Below, one piece after another: positions 8,528-15,392 of a stretch of DNA of 64,000 bases. Origin of the DNA: Lysinibacillus_B sp036662795 (lineage in GTDB: Bacteria > Bacillota > Bacilli > Bacillales_A > Planococcaceae); assembly GCF_036662795.1 (NCBI RefSeq), contig NZ_JBAFWZ010000008.1:62001-126000 (forward strand), in the 5' to 3' direction. Made by a program: the position numbers and the translations under genes. The notes beneath the pieces are model-generated. The model saw nothing but the letters and a program-made list of their open reading frames with translations, ran no database searches and was not told where the DNA came from. The first letter of the stretch is position 1; every line of letters begins with the position of its first letter.

Positions 8528-9568
8528 TTAAAGTAAATTATCCTCTAGCATCGCTTCAGCAATTTGAATTGAGTTTAGCGCTGCACCTTTTAATAAGTTG
8601 TCAGCTACAATCCATAAATGGAATCCTTTTTTATTATCTAGATCTTGACGGATACGACCTACGAATGTTGGCTCTTCACCTTCTGCAAAGATTGGCATTG
8701 GGTATTCCTGCGTTGCAATATCATCCTGTAAAACAATACCTGGTGCTTCTTTTAATAAGGCAAAAATCTCTTGTAGTGTTGCTTCTTTTTCAAGCTCAAT
8801 ATAGACAGACTCTGAGTGACCTGAAACGACTGGCACTCGAACACAAGTTGCTGCCACTTTTAGCTCTGGTAATTCCATAATTTTTTTCGTTTCGTTTATC
8901 ATTTTCATTTCTTCATATGTAAAGCCATTGTCCGTAAATTTGTCAATTTGCGGAATAACATTACGTGCTATCGGATAATGCTTATTATCTGCTTTACATG
9001 GTAAAACACTTGCTTCAACGTTCTTACCTGCTTCCCACTGTGCACTTTGATCCTTTAATTCGTCTATGGCAGCGATACCAGATCCAGAAACAGCTTGATA
9101 TGTTGAAACAATAACTTTTGTTAAGCCGAATTTTTCGCGAATTGGTTGAAGCGCAGCTACCATTTGAATAGTTGAACAGTTCGGATTTGCAATAATTCCT
9201 TTAGGTAATTCTTTTAATGCATGACGGTTTACTTCTGGTACTACTAACGGAACTTCTGGATCCATACGGAAGTGACTTGTGTTATCAATGACCACTGCCC
9301 CACGTTTTGCAGCTTCAGGTGCTAATGCAGCAGATACAGAACCACCCGCTGAGAATAGCGCTACATCTACTCCTTCAAAAGCTTCTGGCTTCGCTTCTTC
9401 AATTGTATAGGTTGAACCATTAAACTCGATTGTTTTTCCAGCTGAACGTGCTGATGCTAAAAATTTTATATTTTTAATAGGAAAATTACGTTTAATTAGC
9501 TGTTCCATCATTTTCGAACCTACTGCACCTGTCGCACCAACTACCGCGACATTTAATTGCTTTGTCAT
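8528..9568 (-). CDS. asd: Aspartate-semialdehyde dehydrogenase
   Basis: NADPH-dependent reduction of aspartyl phosphate to aspartate semialdehyde, the branch point to lysine, diaminopimelate, threonine and methionine. The Rossmann motif GATGAVGSKM is at residues 11-20 and catalytic Cys131 lies in IANPNCSTIQM. At 346 residues it is full length. It supplies DapA directly downstream and sits after dpaAB, so in the mother cell it can feed dipicolinate synthesis. An 84-bp gap with an extended -10 element suggests a vegetative promoter separate from the sigma-K promoter of ymxH-dpaAB. Confidence 0.95.
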   Translation of the reverse strand: MTKQLNVAVVGATGAVGSKMMEQLIKRNFPIKNIKFLASARSAGKTIEFNGSTYTIEEAKPEAFEGVDVALFSAGGSVSAALAPEAAKRGAVVIDNTSHFRMDPEVPLVVPEVNRHALKELPKGIIANPNCSTIQMVAALQPIREKFGLTKVIVSTYQAVSGSGIAAIDELKDQSAQWEAGKNVEASVLPCKADNKHYPIARNVIPQIDKFTDNGFTYEEMKMINETKKIMELPELKVAATCVRVPVVSGHSESVYIELEKEATLQEIFALLKEAPGIVLQDDIATQEYPMPIFAEGEEPTFVGRIRQDLDNKKGFHLWIVADNLLKGAALNSIQIAEAMLEDNLL

Positions 9569-9609
9569 TGTCTCATCTCTCCTCTAAAACTAGTTACATA
9601 ATGTTGGAT

Positions 9610-9618
9610 ATTGTATCA
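9610..9618 (-). promoter_or_regulatory. asd: Possible extended -10 promoter for asd-dapA
   Basis: On the minus strand TGATACAAT is an extended -10 (TGn plus TACAAT) in the dpaB-asd gap, about 42 bp upstream of the asd start. No good -35 is visible at 16-18 bp, so this is a weak prediction. Confidence 0.35.
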
Positions 9619-9652
9619 CAAATCCATTGAATTGTGTATGATTATTTGACAA

Positions 9653-10240
9653 TTAAAAATATTGTATAAATATTGGTTGTAATTGTTTTTTATAAGCGAG
9701 CGCATAATGCACAGTTTCGAGCATTTTGTTGAAATCTGCAACAAGGGATGTTGGTTTATTTATCGGATCATCTTGACCAAAAGGTATAAAATATACATTT
9801 TTAGCATTCATTAGCTTCATTAGGTTCATACCATTTAATCCAAGCGCATCATTTGTAGAAATACCAATTACTACTGGCGAGCCATTTCGTAGCGTTGCCT
9901 TTGCAGCCATTAAAACAGCACTATCGGTTGCAGCGTTTGCAAATTTGCTTAATGAATTACCCGTCATCGGTGCAATTACCATACAATCTAATGGGTTTTT
10001 CGGTCCAAATGGCTCCGCTTCGGTAATACTAGAAACAACCTTTTCACCTGATAAGCTTTCAATCTTTGCAATCCACTCCTCACCTGTTCCGAAGCGTGTT
10101 GCTGCATGCAGTACCGAGTTGGTAATAATCGGTACAACTGTTGCACCAGCAGCTGTCAAACTCGTAATTTTCGGCACTACATCCTCATAAGTACAATGTG
10201 ATGCCGTTATTCCAAGTCCTATTCGTTTACCTTCAAGCAT
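9653..10240 (-). CDS. dpaB: Dipicolinate synthase subunit B
   Basis: Flavoprotein-family (HFCD fold) subunit of dipicolinate synthase, made in the mother cell to produce the Ca-chelated dipicolinic acid of the spore core. The N-terminus GKRIGLGITASHCTYEDV and the segment MVIAPMTGNSLSKFANAATDS are typical of the flavoprotein fold. The length is 195 residues, close to B. subtilis SpoVFB (about 200). Its ATG follows the dpaA stop codon directly, with GGAGGTGA inside the end of dpaA, so the pair is translationally coupled. Confidence 0.93.
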   Translation of the reverse strand: MLEGKRIGLGITASHCTYEDVVPKITSLTAAGATVVPIITNSVLHAATRFGTGEEWIAKIESLSGEKVVSSITEAEPFGPKNPLDCMVIAPMTGNSLSKFANAATDSAVLMAAKATLRNGSPVVIGISTNDALGLNGMNLMKLMNAKNVYFIPFGQDDPINKPTSLVADFNKMLETVHYALAYKKQLQPIFIQYF

Positions 10241-11005
10241 TTAGTCACCTCCACGCGTAATCGTTTCATATAGCACATGTGCAGCATCATCTGCAAAATA
10301 TTTCCCTGGTAAGGCTGGCAGTAATGTGTAGTCTTTCCTCGTAACGTAATACAAGCATCCTGGTGCAGAGGCTACATCGTAAATCGGCATGTGAATGCAA
10401 TCACTAAATGATTGTGTTAACCATTGTGCAGGGATTGTATTAATAATGGCTGTTGCTTGATGAATATTCGTCGTTTGCAAATCAATCGCTTCATAGCCTA
10501 GTGCCTTTGCTTCATTTAATTGTGTGTCCGAACGAACGGCAATTGTCACATTGGCATGGAGACTTTTTAAAAGCTGCGCAAGCATTTTTGCTACTCGACC
10601 GAATCCCGTAATAATAAATGTCTTACCTCGAACACTTTCACCTTTTTCATAAAAGAATGCGAGCAAACCTTCCGCTGTTAGCCCGGCATTTTTCCAAATA
10701 AATTCTTCATCTTGTAGATACATGTGTACTTCCTGACCTTTTAATAACGAACGCCACTGCTCTGTTAAACGCCCCGCGTAAAATTTCACATTTTTATTAC
10801 CAATCAAAATTGGCGCATCAATTGTTAATGGTTGAATCGGTAATACGATATGATCCGGACAAAATTCAAGAACCGATGAATTTAACTGCGCATTCCAGCT
10901 TGACGTATTTTTATAAAAGACTGTTCGGTGAGGTGCTGTCAATTTTTTTGCTAATTGCTTCATGCGATCATCAATTCCAATTACAAGCCAACGTTCCACC
11001 ATCAT
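10241..11005 (-). CDS. dpaA: Dipicolinate synthase subunit A
   Basis: NAD(P)-binding subunit that with DpaB oxidises the DapA product to dipicolinate. A dinucleotide-binding segment (KTFIITGFGRVAKMLAQLLKSL, near residue 128) is followed by INTIPA and DVASAPG, typical of the DpaA C-terminal domain. At 254 residues it is clearly shorter than B. subtilis SpoVFA (about 297), with a reduced N-terminal domain and a shorter C-terminus; the frame shows no break. The start overlaps the end of ymxH (ATGA), so ymxH, dpaA and dpaB form one unit. Confidence 0.9.
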   Translation of the reverse strand: MMVERWLVIGIDDRMKQLAKKLTAPHRTVFYKNTSSWNAQLNSSVLEFCPDHIVLPIQPLTIDAPILIGNKNVKFYAGRLTEQWRSLLKGQEVHMYLQDEEFIWKNAGLTAEGLLAFFYEKGESVRGKTFIITGFGRVAKMLAQLLKSLHANVTIAVRSDTQLNEAKALGYEAIDLQTTNIHQATAIINTIPAQWLTQSFSDCIHMPIYDVASAPGCLYYVTRKDYTLLPALPGKYFADDAAHVLYETITRGGD

Positions 11006-11268
11006 TGTTTATACTGCTTACTAGTCGGTACTGTTTTTTGGAATAAAATGCGGTCCTCGCCAATTAGCAGAATTTCTTCCCAAGGAATGAAAACAGATGA
11101 TTCTGTTTTCTTTTTGGAAAAAGATAGACGAAAAGGTGCCGCTAACTCAAATCCGTGAATCTTGCCTGTTTTCGGATCAAATAAACATTCTGAATCTGCT
11201 AAGAAACCAAATCGTACACCGTTCTCCATCTCAATTAACTCTTTTTCTGCAAGCTCTGATAGTAGCAT
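11002..11268 (-). CDS. ymxH: YlmC/YmxH family sporulation-associated PRC-barrel protein
   Basis: Small PRC-barrel protein of 88 residues (segments LSELAEKELIEMENG, GFLADSECLFDPKTGKIHGFEL, FIPWEEILLIGEDRIL). The molecular role of this family is not established. B. subtilis has ymxH in the same place, between mlpA and spoVFA. The ATG at 11268 follows AAGGAGGGG. A good sigma-K promoter match lies about 22-55 bp upstream and the gene overlaps dpaA, so it is the first gene of a late mother-cell operon. Confidence 0.85.
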   Translation of the reverse strand: MLLSELAEKELIEMENGVRFGFLADSECLFDPKTGKIHGFELAAPFRLSFSKKKTESSVFIPWEEILLIGEDRILFQKTVPTSKQYKQ

Positions 11269-11297
11269 CGTTCCCCTCCTTCATATGAGCTTATGAT

Positions 11298-11324
11298 TAC
11301 TATATGCACGCAATATTTGAACGT
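11298..11324 (-). promoter_or_regulatory. ymxH: Predicted sigma-K promoter of ymxH-dpaA-dpaB
   Basis: The minus strand reads AC (11324-11323), 16 bp, then CATATAGTA (11306-11298). This matches the B. subtilis sigma-K consensus AC-N16/17-CATAnnnTA exactly. It is placed to start transcription near 11290, just before the ymxH Shine-Dalgarno. dpaAB (spoVF) is known to be sigma-K dependent in B. subtilis. Confidence 0.7.
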
Positions 11325-11367
11325 GCTGTTCCCATCAAAAAGATTTACCTATACAAAAACTCCCAAA

Positions 11368-11392
11368 ACTGTATATACTGTGTATACACAGT
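11368..11392 (+). promoter_or_regulatory. Promoter/operator of the plus-strand transporter cassette
   Basis: A perfect 16-bp palindrome ACTGTGTATACACAGT (11377-11392) with an extra half-site ACTGTATATA just upstream (11368) sits 22 bp before the regulator start codon. The -10 candidate TATACT (11374-11379) overlaps the palindrome, so repressor binding would block polymerase. The -35 is weak. The layout fits autorepression by the YtrA-type regulator encoded next. Confidence 0.6.
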
Positions 11393-11414
11393 TTTAAGAA
11401 AGGAGTTACTATAA

Positions 11415-11795
11415 TTGCTAATAAAATTAAGTAACGCAAGCGAGGAGCCTATTTACGAGCAAATTACACAACAATTAAAGCAAGCCATTTTAGGCGGTCA
11501 GCTGCTACCTGGCGATGCACTACCTTCTATACGACGACTGGCGATGGAGTTAAAAATCAGTGTGATGACAACTAAACGTGCCTATGCCGACCTAGAGCGC
11601 GATGGTTTTATTGAAACAGTCCCTGGAAAAGGGAGCTTTGTCGCAGAGCGTAATCAAGATTTTTTACGAGAGGCGCTCTTTCGGCAAGTTGAAGAGCATC
11701 TATCAAAAGCAGTACGAATAGTTAAAACTGCGAATATCTCTAGGGATGAAATGCAGGACTTATTACAGCTGTTATTGGAGGATGAGATAGAATGA
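11415..11795 (+). CDS. GntR family regulator, YtrA subfamily
   Basis: Short GntR repressor of 126 residues: a winged helix (about residues 8-77, PIYEQITQQLKQAILGGQLLPGDALPS...MTTKRAYADLERDGFIETVPGKGSFV) and a short helical tail for dimerisation, without a ligand domain. These are YtrA hallmarks; such genes usually lead ABC export operons induced by cell-envelope stress or antimicrobial peptides (B. subtilis YtrA, S. aureus PmtR). The start is TTG at 11415 with AAAGGAG 9 bp upstream. It overlaps the next gene by 4 bp. The cassette runs against all neighbouring genes. Confidence 0.85.
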   Translation: MLIKLSNASEEPIYEQITQQLKQAILGGQLLPGDALPSIRRLAMELKISVMTTKRAYADLERDGFIETVPGKGSFVAERNQDFLREALFRQVEEHLSKAVRIVKTANISRDEMQDLLQLLLEDEIE

Positions 11796-12634
11796 AAGCA
11801 ATTGAAGTTAAAGAGGTTAGTAAAGAGCTCGGTAAGTTTAAGTTAAATAATATTTCATTCCACGTAGAGCAAGGTACAGTGATGGGCTTTATCGGTCAAA
11901 ATGGTGCAGGGAAATCTACGACAATAAAATGCATACTCAATATGCTAAAAATAACAGAAGGTGAGATTAGACTGTTCGGTCAGCAGCACTCCAATACCGA
12001 ACTAAAGCAGCTTATTGGTGTGGTCTTTGATGAACTACATGTTCCTGAATCCCTAACTAGTTTAGAATTGTGTAACTTTTATGAGGATGTTTATTCCAAT
12101 TGGGACCGAACATATTTTTTTGAGCTACTCGACATACTTGATGTCTCACGATATACAAAGGTTAGTAAATTATCGCGCGGCATGAAAATGAAGCTAGGAA
12201 TTACGCTGGCACTAGCACACCATCCAAAGCTACTCATTTTAGACGAGCCGACAAGTGGCCTTGACCCAGTTGTGCGAGATGAGGTGCTCGATTTGCTACT
12301 AGATTTTATGGAAAATCCAGAGCATTCAATTCTTTTTTCATCCCATATTACTAGCGACTTGGAAAAAATAGCTGACAGCTTAACATTTATTAGAAATGGG
12401 GAGGTACTGTTTAGCGACAATAAGGATAAGCTTTTACATGACTTTGCTATATGGAAAGGTACCAAAGAGCAAGCTGAGGCTCTACCGAGGTATGCGATTA
12501 TTGGGAAAAGACGCGCCGCATTCGGGCTAGAGATGCTTGTATCACGTTCTAAGGTTAGTACGGCTTTTGAGCTCCAACGACCTTCTATTGAGGATGTAAT
12601 GGTGTTCTTTGTGAAGGGAGTGAAGGAGCAGTGA
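11792..12634 (+). CDS. ABC transporter ATP-binding protein (YtrB/PmtA-like)
   Basis: ATPase subunit of an ABC-2-type exporter of 280 residues. Walker A GQNGAGKST lies near residues 35-43, the signature is LSRGMKMKLG in place of canonical LSGGQ, and Walker B is LLILDEPTSGLD followed by SSHI (H-loop). The LSRGM variant is usual in YtrB/BcrA-like ATPases, so it is not a sign of decay. The C-terminal 80 residues form the non-conserved regulatory tail. It overlaps the regulator (ATGA) and the following membrane gene (GTGA). A substrate cannot be assigned; lipid-active peptides are one possibility by family analogy. Confidence 0.87.
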   Translation: MKAIEVKEVSKELGKFKLNNISFHVEQGTVMGFIGQNGAGKSTTIKCILNMLKITEGEIRLFGQQHSNTELKQLIGVVFDELHVPESLTSLELCNFYEDVYSNWDRTYFFELLDILDVSRYTKVSKLSRGMKMKLGITLALAHHPKLLILDEPTSGLDPVVRDEVLDLLLDFMENPEHSILFSSHITSDLEKIADSLTFIRNGEVLFSDNKDKLLHDFAIWKGTKEQAEALPRYAIIGKRRAAFGLEMLVSRSKVSTAFELQRPSIEDVMVFFVKGVKEQ

Positions 12635-13260
12635 CAGCAGCTAAATTAGTTCGTCGTTATTTGTGGGATACACAAACCAAGCTCGTGCTATGTGGCGTGA
12701 TCTCTTCACTGTTTGGGTTTATATTTGGCGTTATCGGTGATTCAGCCCCAATCCTATTTTTTAGCTATCTTATTGGTGTTGGATATATGTCTCTCACTAC
12801 ACTAGATATCCAGGATACATATATGTCGATGTACAACTCTATGCCGATTTCCGGAAAAACAATCGTAAGGGCGCACTTCAATTATTATTTTGCATTTTGT
12901 TCCATTCTCGGTTCGATCTTCGTTGTGTTGTTAGTACTTTATTCGCTTCTAGTACAACGATTTTCATTGTCCTTATTTATTGGTATGTTAGTACTCACAC
13001 TTTGCATGACATTATTTTTTGGCAACATTATGTTTTGGCTTCATTATCGCTTTCAAAAAGCAGCAGGTTTATTTCTAGCTATTATTATTTTATCGTTTTT
13101 GTTTGGAGGCTATCTTAAGGTTTTTGATTTTTTACAGGGAATTAGTTTTACAACAGCGTCAATTGCAGCGCTAAGTATAATTTCATTAGCGCTGCTTTCA
13201 CTTACTAAATTCCAAATACGCTATTCGGTCACATTATTTCAAAGGAAGGACTTTACATAA
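12631..13260 (+). CDS. ABC-2 type membrane permease (first of two)
   Basis: Integral membrane protein of 209 residues with about six hydrophobic segments (near 15-35, 38-55, 90-112, 115-140, 147-165, 172-190) and the cytoplasmic loop YNSMPISGKTIVRAHF. Similar short permeases pair with YtrB/PmtA-type ATPases (PmtB/ABC2_membrane_2 class). The start is GTG overlapping the ATPase stop codon (GTGA), implying translational coupling. It probably forms the channel as a heterodimer with the next product, since each has a single permease-sized domain. Confidence 0.75.
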   Translation: MTAAKLVRRYLWDTQTKLVLCGVISSLFGFIFGVIGDSAPILFFSYLIGVGYMSLTTLDIQDTYMSMYNSMPISGKTIVRAHFNYYFAFCSILGSIFVVLLVLYSLLVQRFSLSLFIGMLVLTLCMTLFFGNIMFWLHYRFQKAAGLFLAIIILSFLFGGYLKVFDFLQGISFTTASIAALSIISLALLSLTKFQIRYSVTLFQRKDFT

Positions 13261-13270
13261 GGAGGTGCTC

Positions 13271-13891
13271 GTGTTGTTAGCCCTATTAAAATTACAGTGG
13301 GAATTGAGTAAACATTTATTTCTAATTCACATCATATTCGTTATTGGAATTGGTGTTTTCTTGACTACTAAGATTTATTCGGCGCAGCTTGCTGCTTTTG
13401 GCTTTTATATATCTGTTACAATTTTATCTAATACATTCTTTTTATCATCGAATCATTTCTATCGTTTACTCGCTATCATGCCTATCGGGCGTGAGAAAGT
13501 TGTAAAAAGTATTGCTTTAATCTCCCTACTCTTTATTGTTATGACTTTTAGCATTATTTCACCATTTCTATTATTGGCGAATAATCCAACACTTGAAGCA
13601 ACAGAAACCTTATCCTTTATTAGTTTCTTTTTTTCTTGCGCGATTGTAAGCTCCGCAGTGCAACAATATTTCTTATTTACAGATGAAAAGCTGGAAATTG
13701 ATTTCGGTGAAAATATGCTTAGTATGTTAGCTTCCTTGCTCTTACTATTTCCACATGCGTTATTTTATATAATCCAGCACGAGCCGACGATTTATTTAAG
13801 GCTACTCGTAGCACCTGCACTTGCACTAGCCTTCTATTACTGGCGAATGAAGGCTAATATTGCCTATTTAGAAAAGAAGGAAATTTTTTAA
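13271..13891 (+). CDS. ABC-2 type membrane permease (second of two)
   Basis: About 206 residues with about six hydrophobic segments and a loop LLAIMPIGREKVVKS equivalent to the MPISGKTIVRA loop of the preceding permease, so the two are distant paralogues. The open frame begins with GTG at 13265, but that codon is part of the AAGGAGG Shine-Dalgarno. GTG 13271 or TTG 13274 are better placed, and 13271 is used here. It ends the cassette; no clear plus-strand terminator follows, only the 21-bp repeat array. Confidence 0.72.
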   Translation: MLLALLKLQWELSKHLFLIHIIFVIGIGVFLTTKIYSAQLAAFGFYISVTILSNTFFLSSNHFYRLLAIMPIGREKVVKSIALISLLFIVMTFSIISPFLLLANNPTLEATETLSFISFFFSCAIVSSAVQQYFLFTDEKLEIDFGENMLSMLASLLLLFPHALFYIIQHEPTIYLRLLVAPALALAFYYWRMKANIAYLEKKEIF

Positions 13892-13915
13892 GAAATTAGC
13901 CTGATGTTTTAAATG

Positions 13916-14005
13916 TTCCGCCAATAATTTCGATCTTTCCGCCGATTTTTTGAAAACTTCCGCCGAAAATTAGAATCTTTTCGCCATTTTTTGAAAACTT
14001 CCCCC
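13916..14005. repeat. 21-bp-period repeat array, TTCCGCC core (locus 1)
   Basis: Cores TTCCGCC/TTTCGCC/TTCCCCC start at 13916, 13937, 13958, 13979 and 13999, a spacing of 21, 21, 21 and 20 bp. Units alternate: 1 and 3 share an AATT-rich, ATCT-ending half, while 2 and 4 share ATTTTTTGAAAAC, so the true repeat may be 42 bp. It lies between the plus-strand cassette and the mlpA terminator. A second array with the same core and period is at 20001-20061. Confidence 0.8.
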
Positions 14006-14010
14006 AATCT

Positions 14011-14050
14011 AAAAAGCTACGCGATCTCGACGTATCGAGATTAGCGTAGC
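14011..14050 (-). terminator. Intrinsic terminator downstream of mlpA
   Basis: On the minus strand GCTACGC and ATCTCGA segments pair across a small loop with a 1-2 nt internal bulge (14016-14050), followed by TTTTT (14015-14011). It begins 7 bp past the mlpA stop codon. Confidence 0.88.
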
Positions 14051-14056
14051 GTTCTA

Positions 14057-15277
14057 TCAATTCGGGCCAATAATAGCTATAGCTGGCTCTGCCTTTAATA
14101 TTTTTTCTATTAATCGATCAATTGACTCCATTGAAATGGCATCTATTAATGAAAGCACTTCATCTACAGATCGATGCTTACCATGAATTAGCTCGTTTGT
14201 GCCGTTTCGGTTCATATGTGCCTCGGTACCCTCTAAGCCTAATACGAAGCTTCCCTTTAATTGCTCCTTGGCATTTTCAAGTTCTTCTTCTGTAACACCG
14301 CCTGTCACAATATCGAGAAGTGTTGCATCGATTTGGTGCTGTAGTGAGTCCAGCTGTTGCTTGCTTGCACTACCGTAAATTGTAAATGCTCCTACATCCT
14401 CATAGCACGACTGATAAGAGAAAATCGAGTAGGCTAATCCTCTCTCTTCCCGTACCTCCTGGAAAAGTCTTGAGCTCATATTGCCACCAATAATATTGTT
14501 TAATGCGACAAAGCTATACATATCCGCATCTGTAACATTGATGGCTGGGAATGAAATTGCTACATGTGCTTGCTCTGTATCTCTAACTTTCACAATCTCC
14601 CCTGCATGAAACGCTGGGTAAGTTAATAGCGCCTCCTCGGCAACATGGGATGCCTGGAAATGGCCAAACAGCTCCTCGATTTTTTCAAGTAGACCTTCCT
14701 GAAGATGTCCTGCAACGGAAATAACGACATTTTGTGGTGTGTAATGCTTTGCCATGTACTCACGGATCATGTCCCTATTAAATGTCGCAAGCGTTTCAGC
14801 CTTACCTAATATCGGTCTACCTAATGCATTATCCGGATACATGACCCCCCATAAAATTTCATGCACATCGTCATCTGGGGCATCCTCACTCATATAAATT
14901 TCCTCTAAAACGACTTGGCGCTCACGTTCAATTTCTTCTGGCGCAAATGTTGAGTTAAAAAACATATCCGCTAAAATTGAAATTGCTAGGTCACCATGAT
15001 GATCAAGCACCTTTGCGTAATAGCAAGTATGCTCTTTGGATGTAAAAGCATTCACTTCTCCACCGATACGGTCAAATTCCTCTGCTATTTGTCTAGCAGA
15101 CCTCGTTTCTGTCCCCTTGAACAGCATATGTTCAATAAAATGCGTAATCCCATTTTCCTCCGCTTGCTCATACCTTGATCCGGCATTTACCCAAATCCCA
15201 ACTGATATTGAACGAACATGTGGAATTTCCTCATAAACAATCCGAACACCATTTTCACATGTTTTTACTTCAACCAT
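14057..15277 (-). CDS. mlpA: M16 family zinc metallopeptidase (YmxG/MlpA)
   Basis: Inverzincin-type peptidase of the mitochondrial-processing-peptidase/PqqL class. The zinc motif HFIEH (HxxEH) is at residues 46-50, and the downstream ERERQVVLEEI supplies the third ligand. The length is 406 residues, typical of single-chain bacterial members. Substrates in Bacillales are poorly defined. It follows pnp as in B. subtilis, but ylxY (polysaccharide deacetylase), which lies between them there, is missing. ATG at 15277 follows GAGGT. It has its own terminator, and the pnp terminator precedes it. Confidence 0.9.
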   Translation of the reverse strand: MVEVKTCENGVRIVYEEIPHVRSISVGIWVNAGSRYEQAEENGITHFIEHMLFKGTETRSARQIAEEFDRIGGEVNAFTSKEHTCYYAKVLDHHGDLAISILADMFFNSTFAPEEIERERQVVLEEIYMSEDAPDDDVHEILWGVMYPDNALGRPILGKAETLATFNRDMIREYMAKHYTPQNVVISVAGHLQEGLLEKIEELFGHFQASHVAEEALLTYPAFHAGEIVKVRDTEQAHVAISFPAINVTDADMYSFVALNNIIGGNMSSRLFQEVREERGLAYSIFSYQSCYEDVGAFTIYGSASKQQLDSLQHQIDATLLDIVTGGVTEEELENAKEQLKGSFVLGLEGTEAHMNRNGTNELIHGKHRSVDEVLSLIDAISMESIDRLIEKILKAEPAIAIIGPN

Positions 15278-15354
15278 AATTACCTCTCATTTCACTTAAA
15301 TATAAGGCTCAGAGAAATTGAGTCCTTTATATTTTATTTAATATTTATTCTATT

Positions 15355-15389
15355 AAAAAGAGGCTGCACCGAAGTACAACCTCTTTTTT
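15355..15389 (-). terminator. Intrinsic terminator of pnp with UUCG loop
   Basis: Fifteen-base arms (15355-15369 and 15374-15388) pair with two wobbles around the tetraloop TTCG, with a T-run on the minus-strand 3' side. It begins 4 bp after the pnp stop codon. A-runs on both sides could let it act in both directions. Confidence 0.9.
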
Positions 15390-15392
15390 ATA

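Noticed and set aside
12195..12225. Degenerate ATPase signature (LSRGM for LSGGQ) as evidence of a dead transporter
   Set aside because: The variant is common in YtrB/BcrA-type ATPases, and Walker A, Walker B and H-loop are intact.
13916..14005. CRISPR array
   Set aside because: The unit is only 21 bp with a 7-bp conserved core, and the intervening bases are themselves repeated; no cas genes are nearby.
14016..14050. Terminator for the plus-strand cassette
   Set aside because: On the plus strand the hairpin is followed by GTTCTATC with no U-tract; the T-run is only on the minus side, so it belongs to mlpA.
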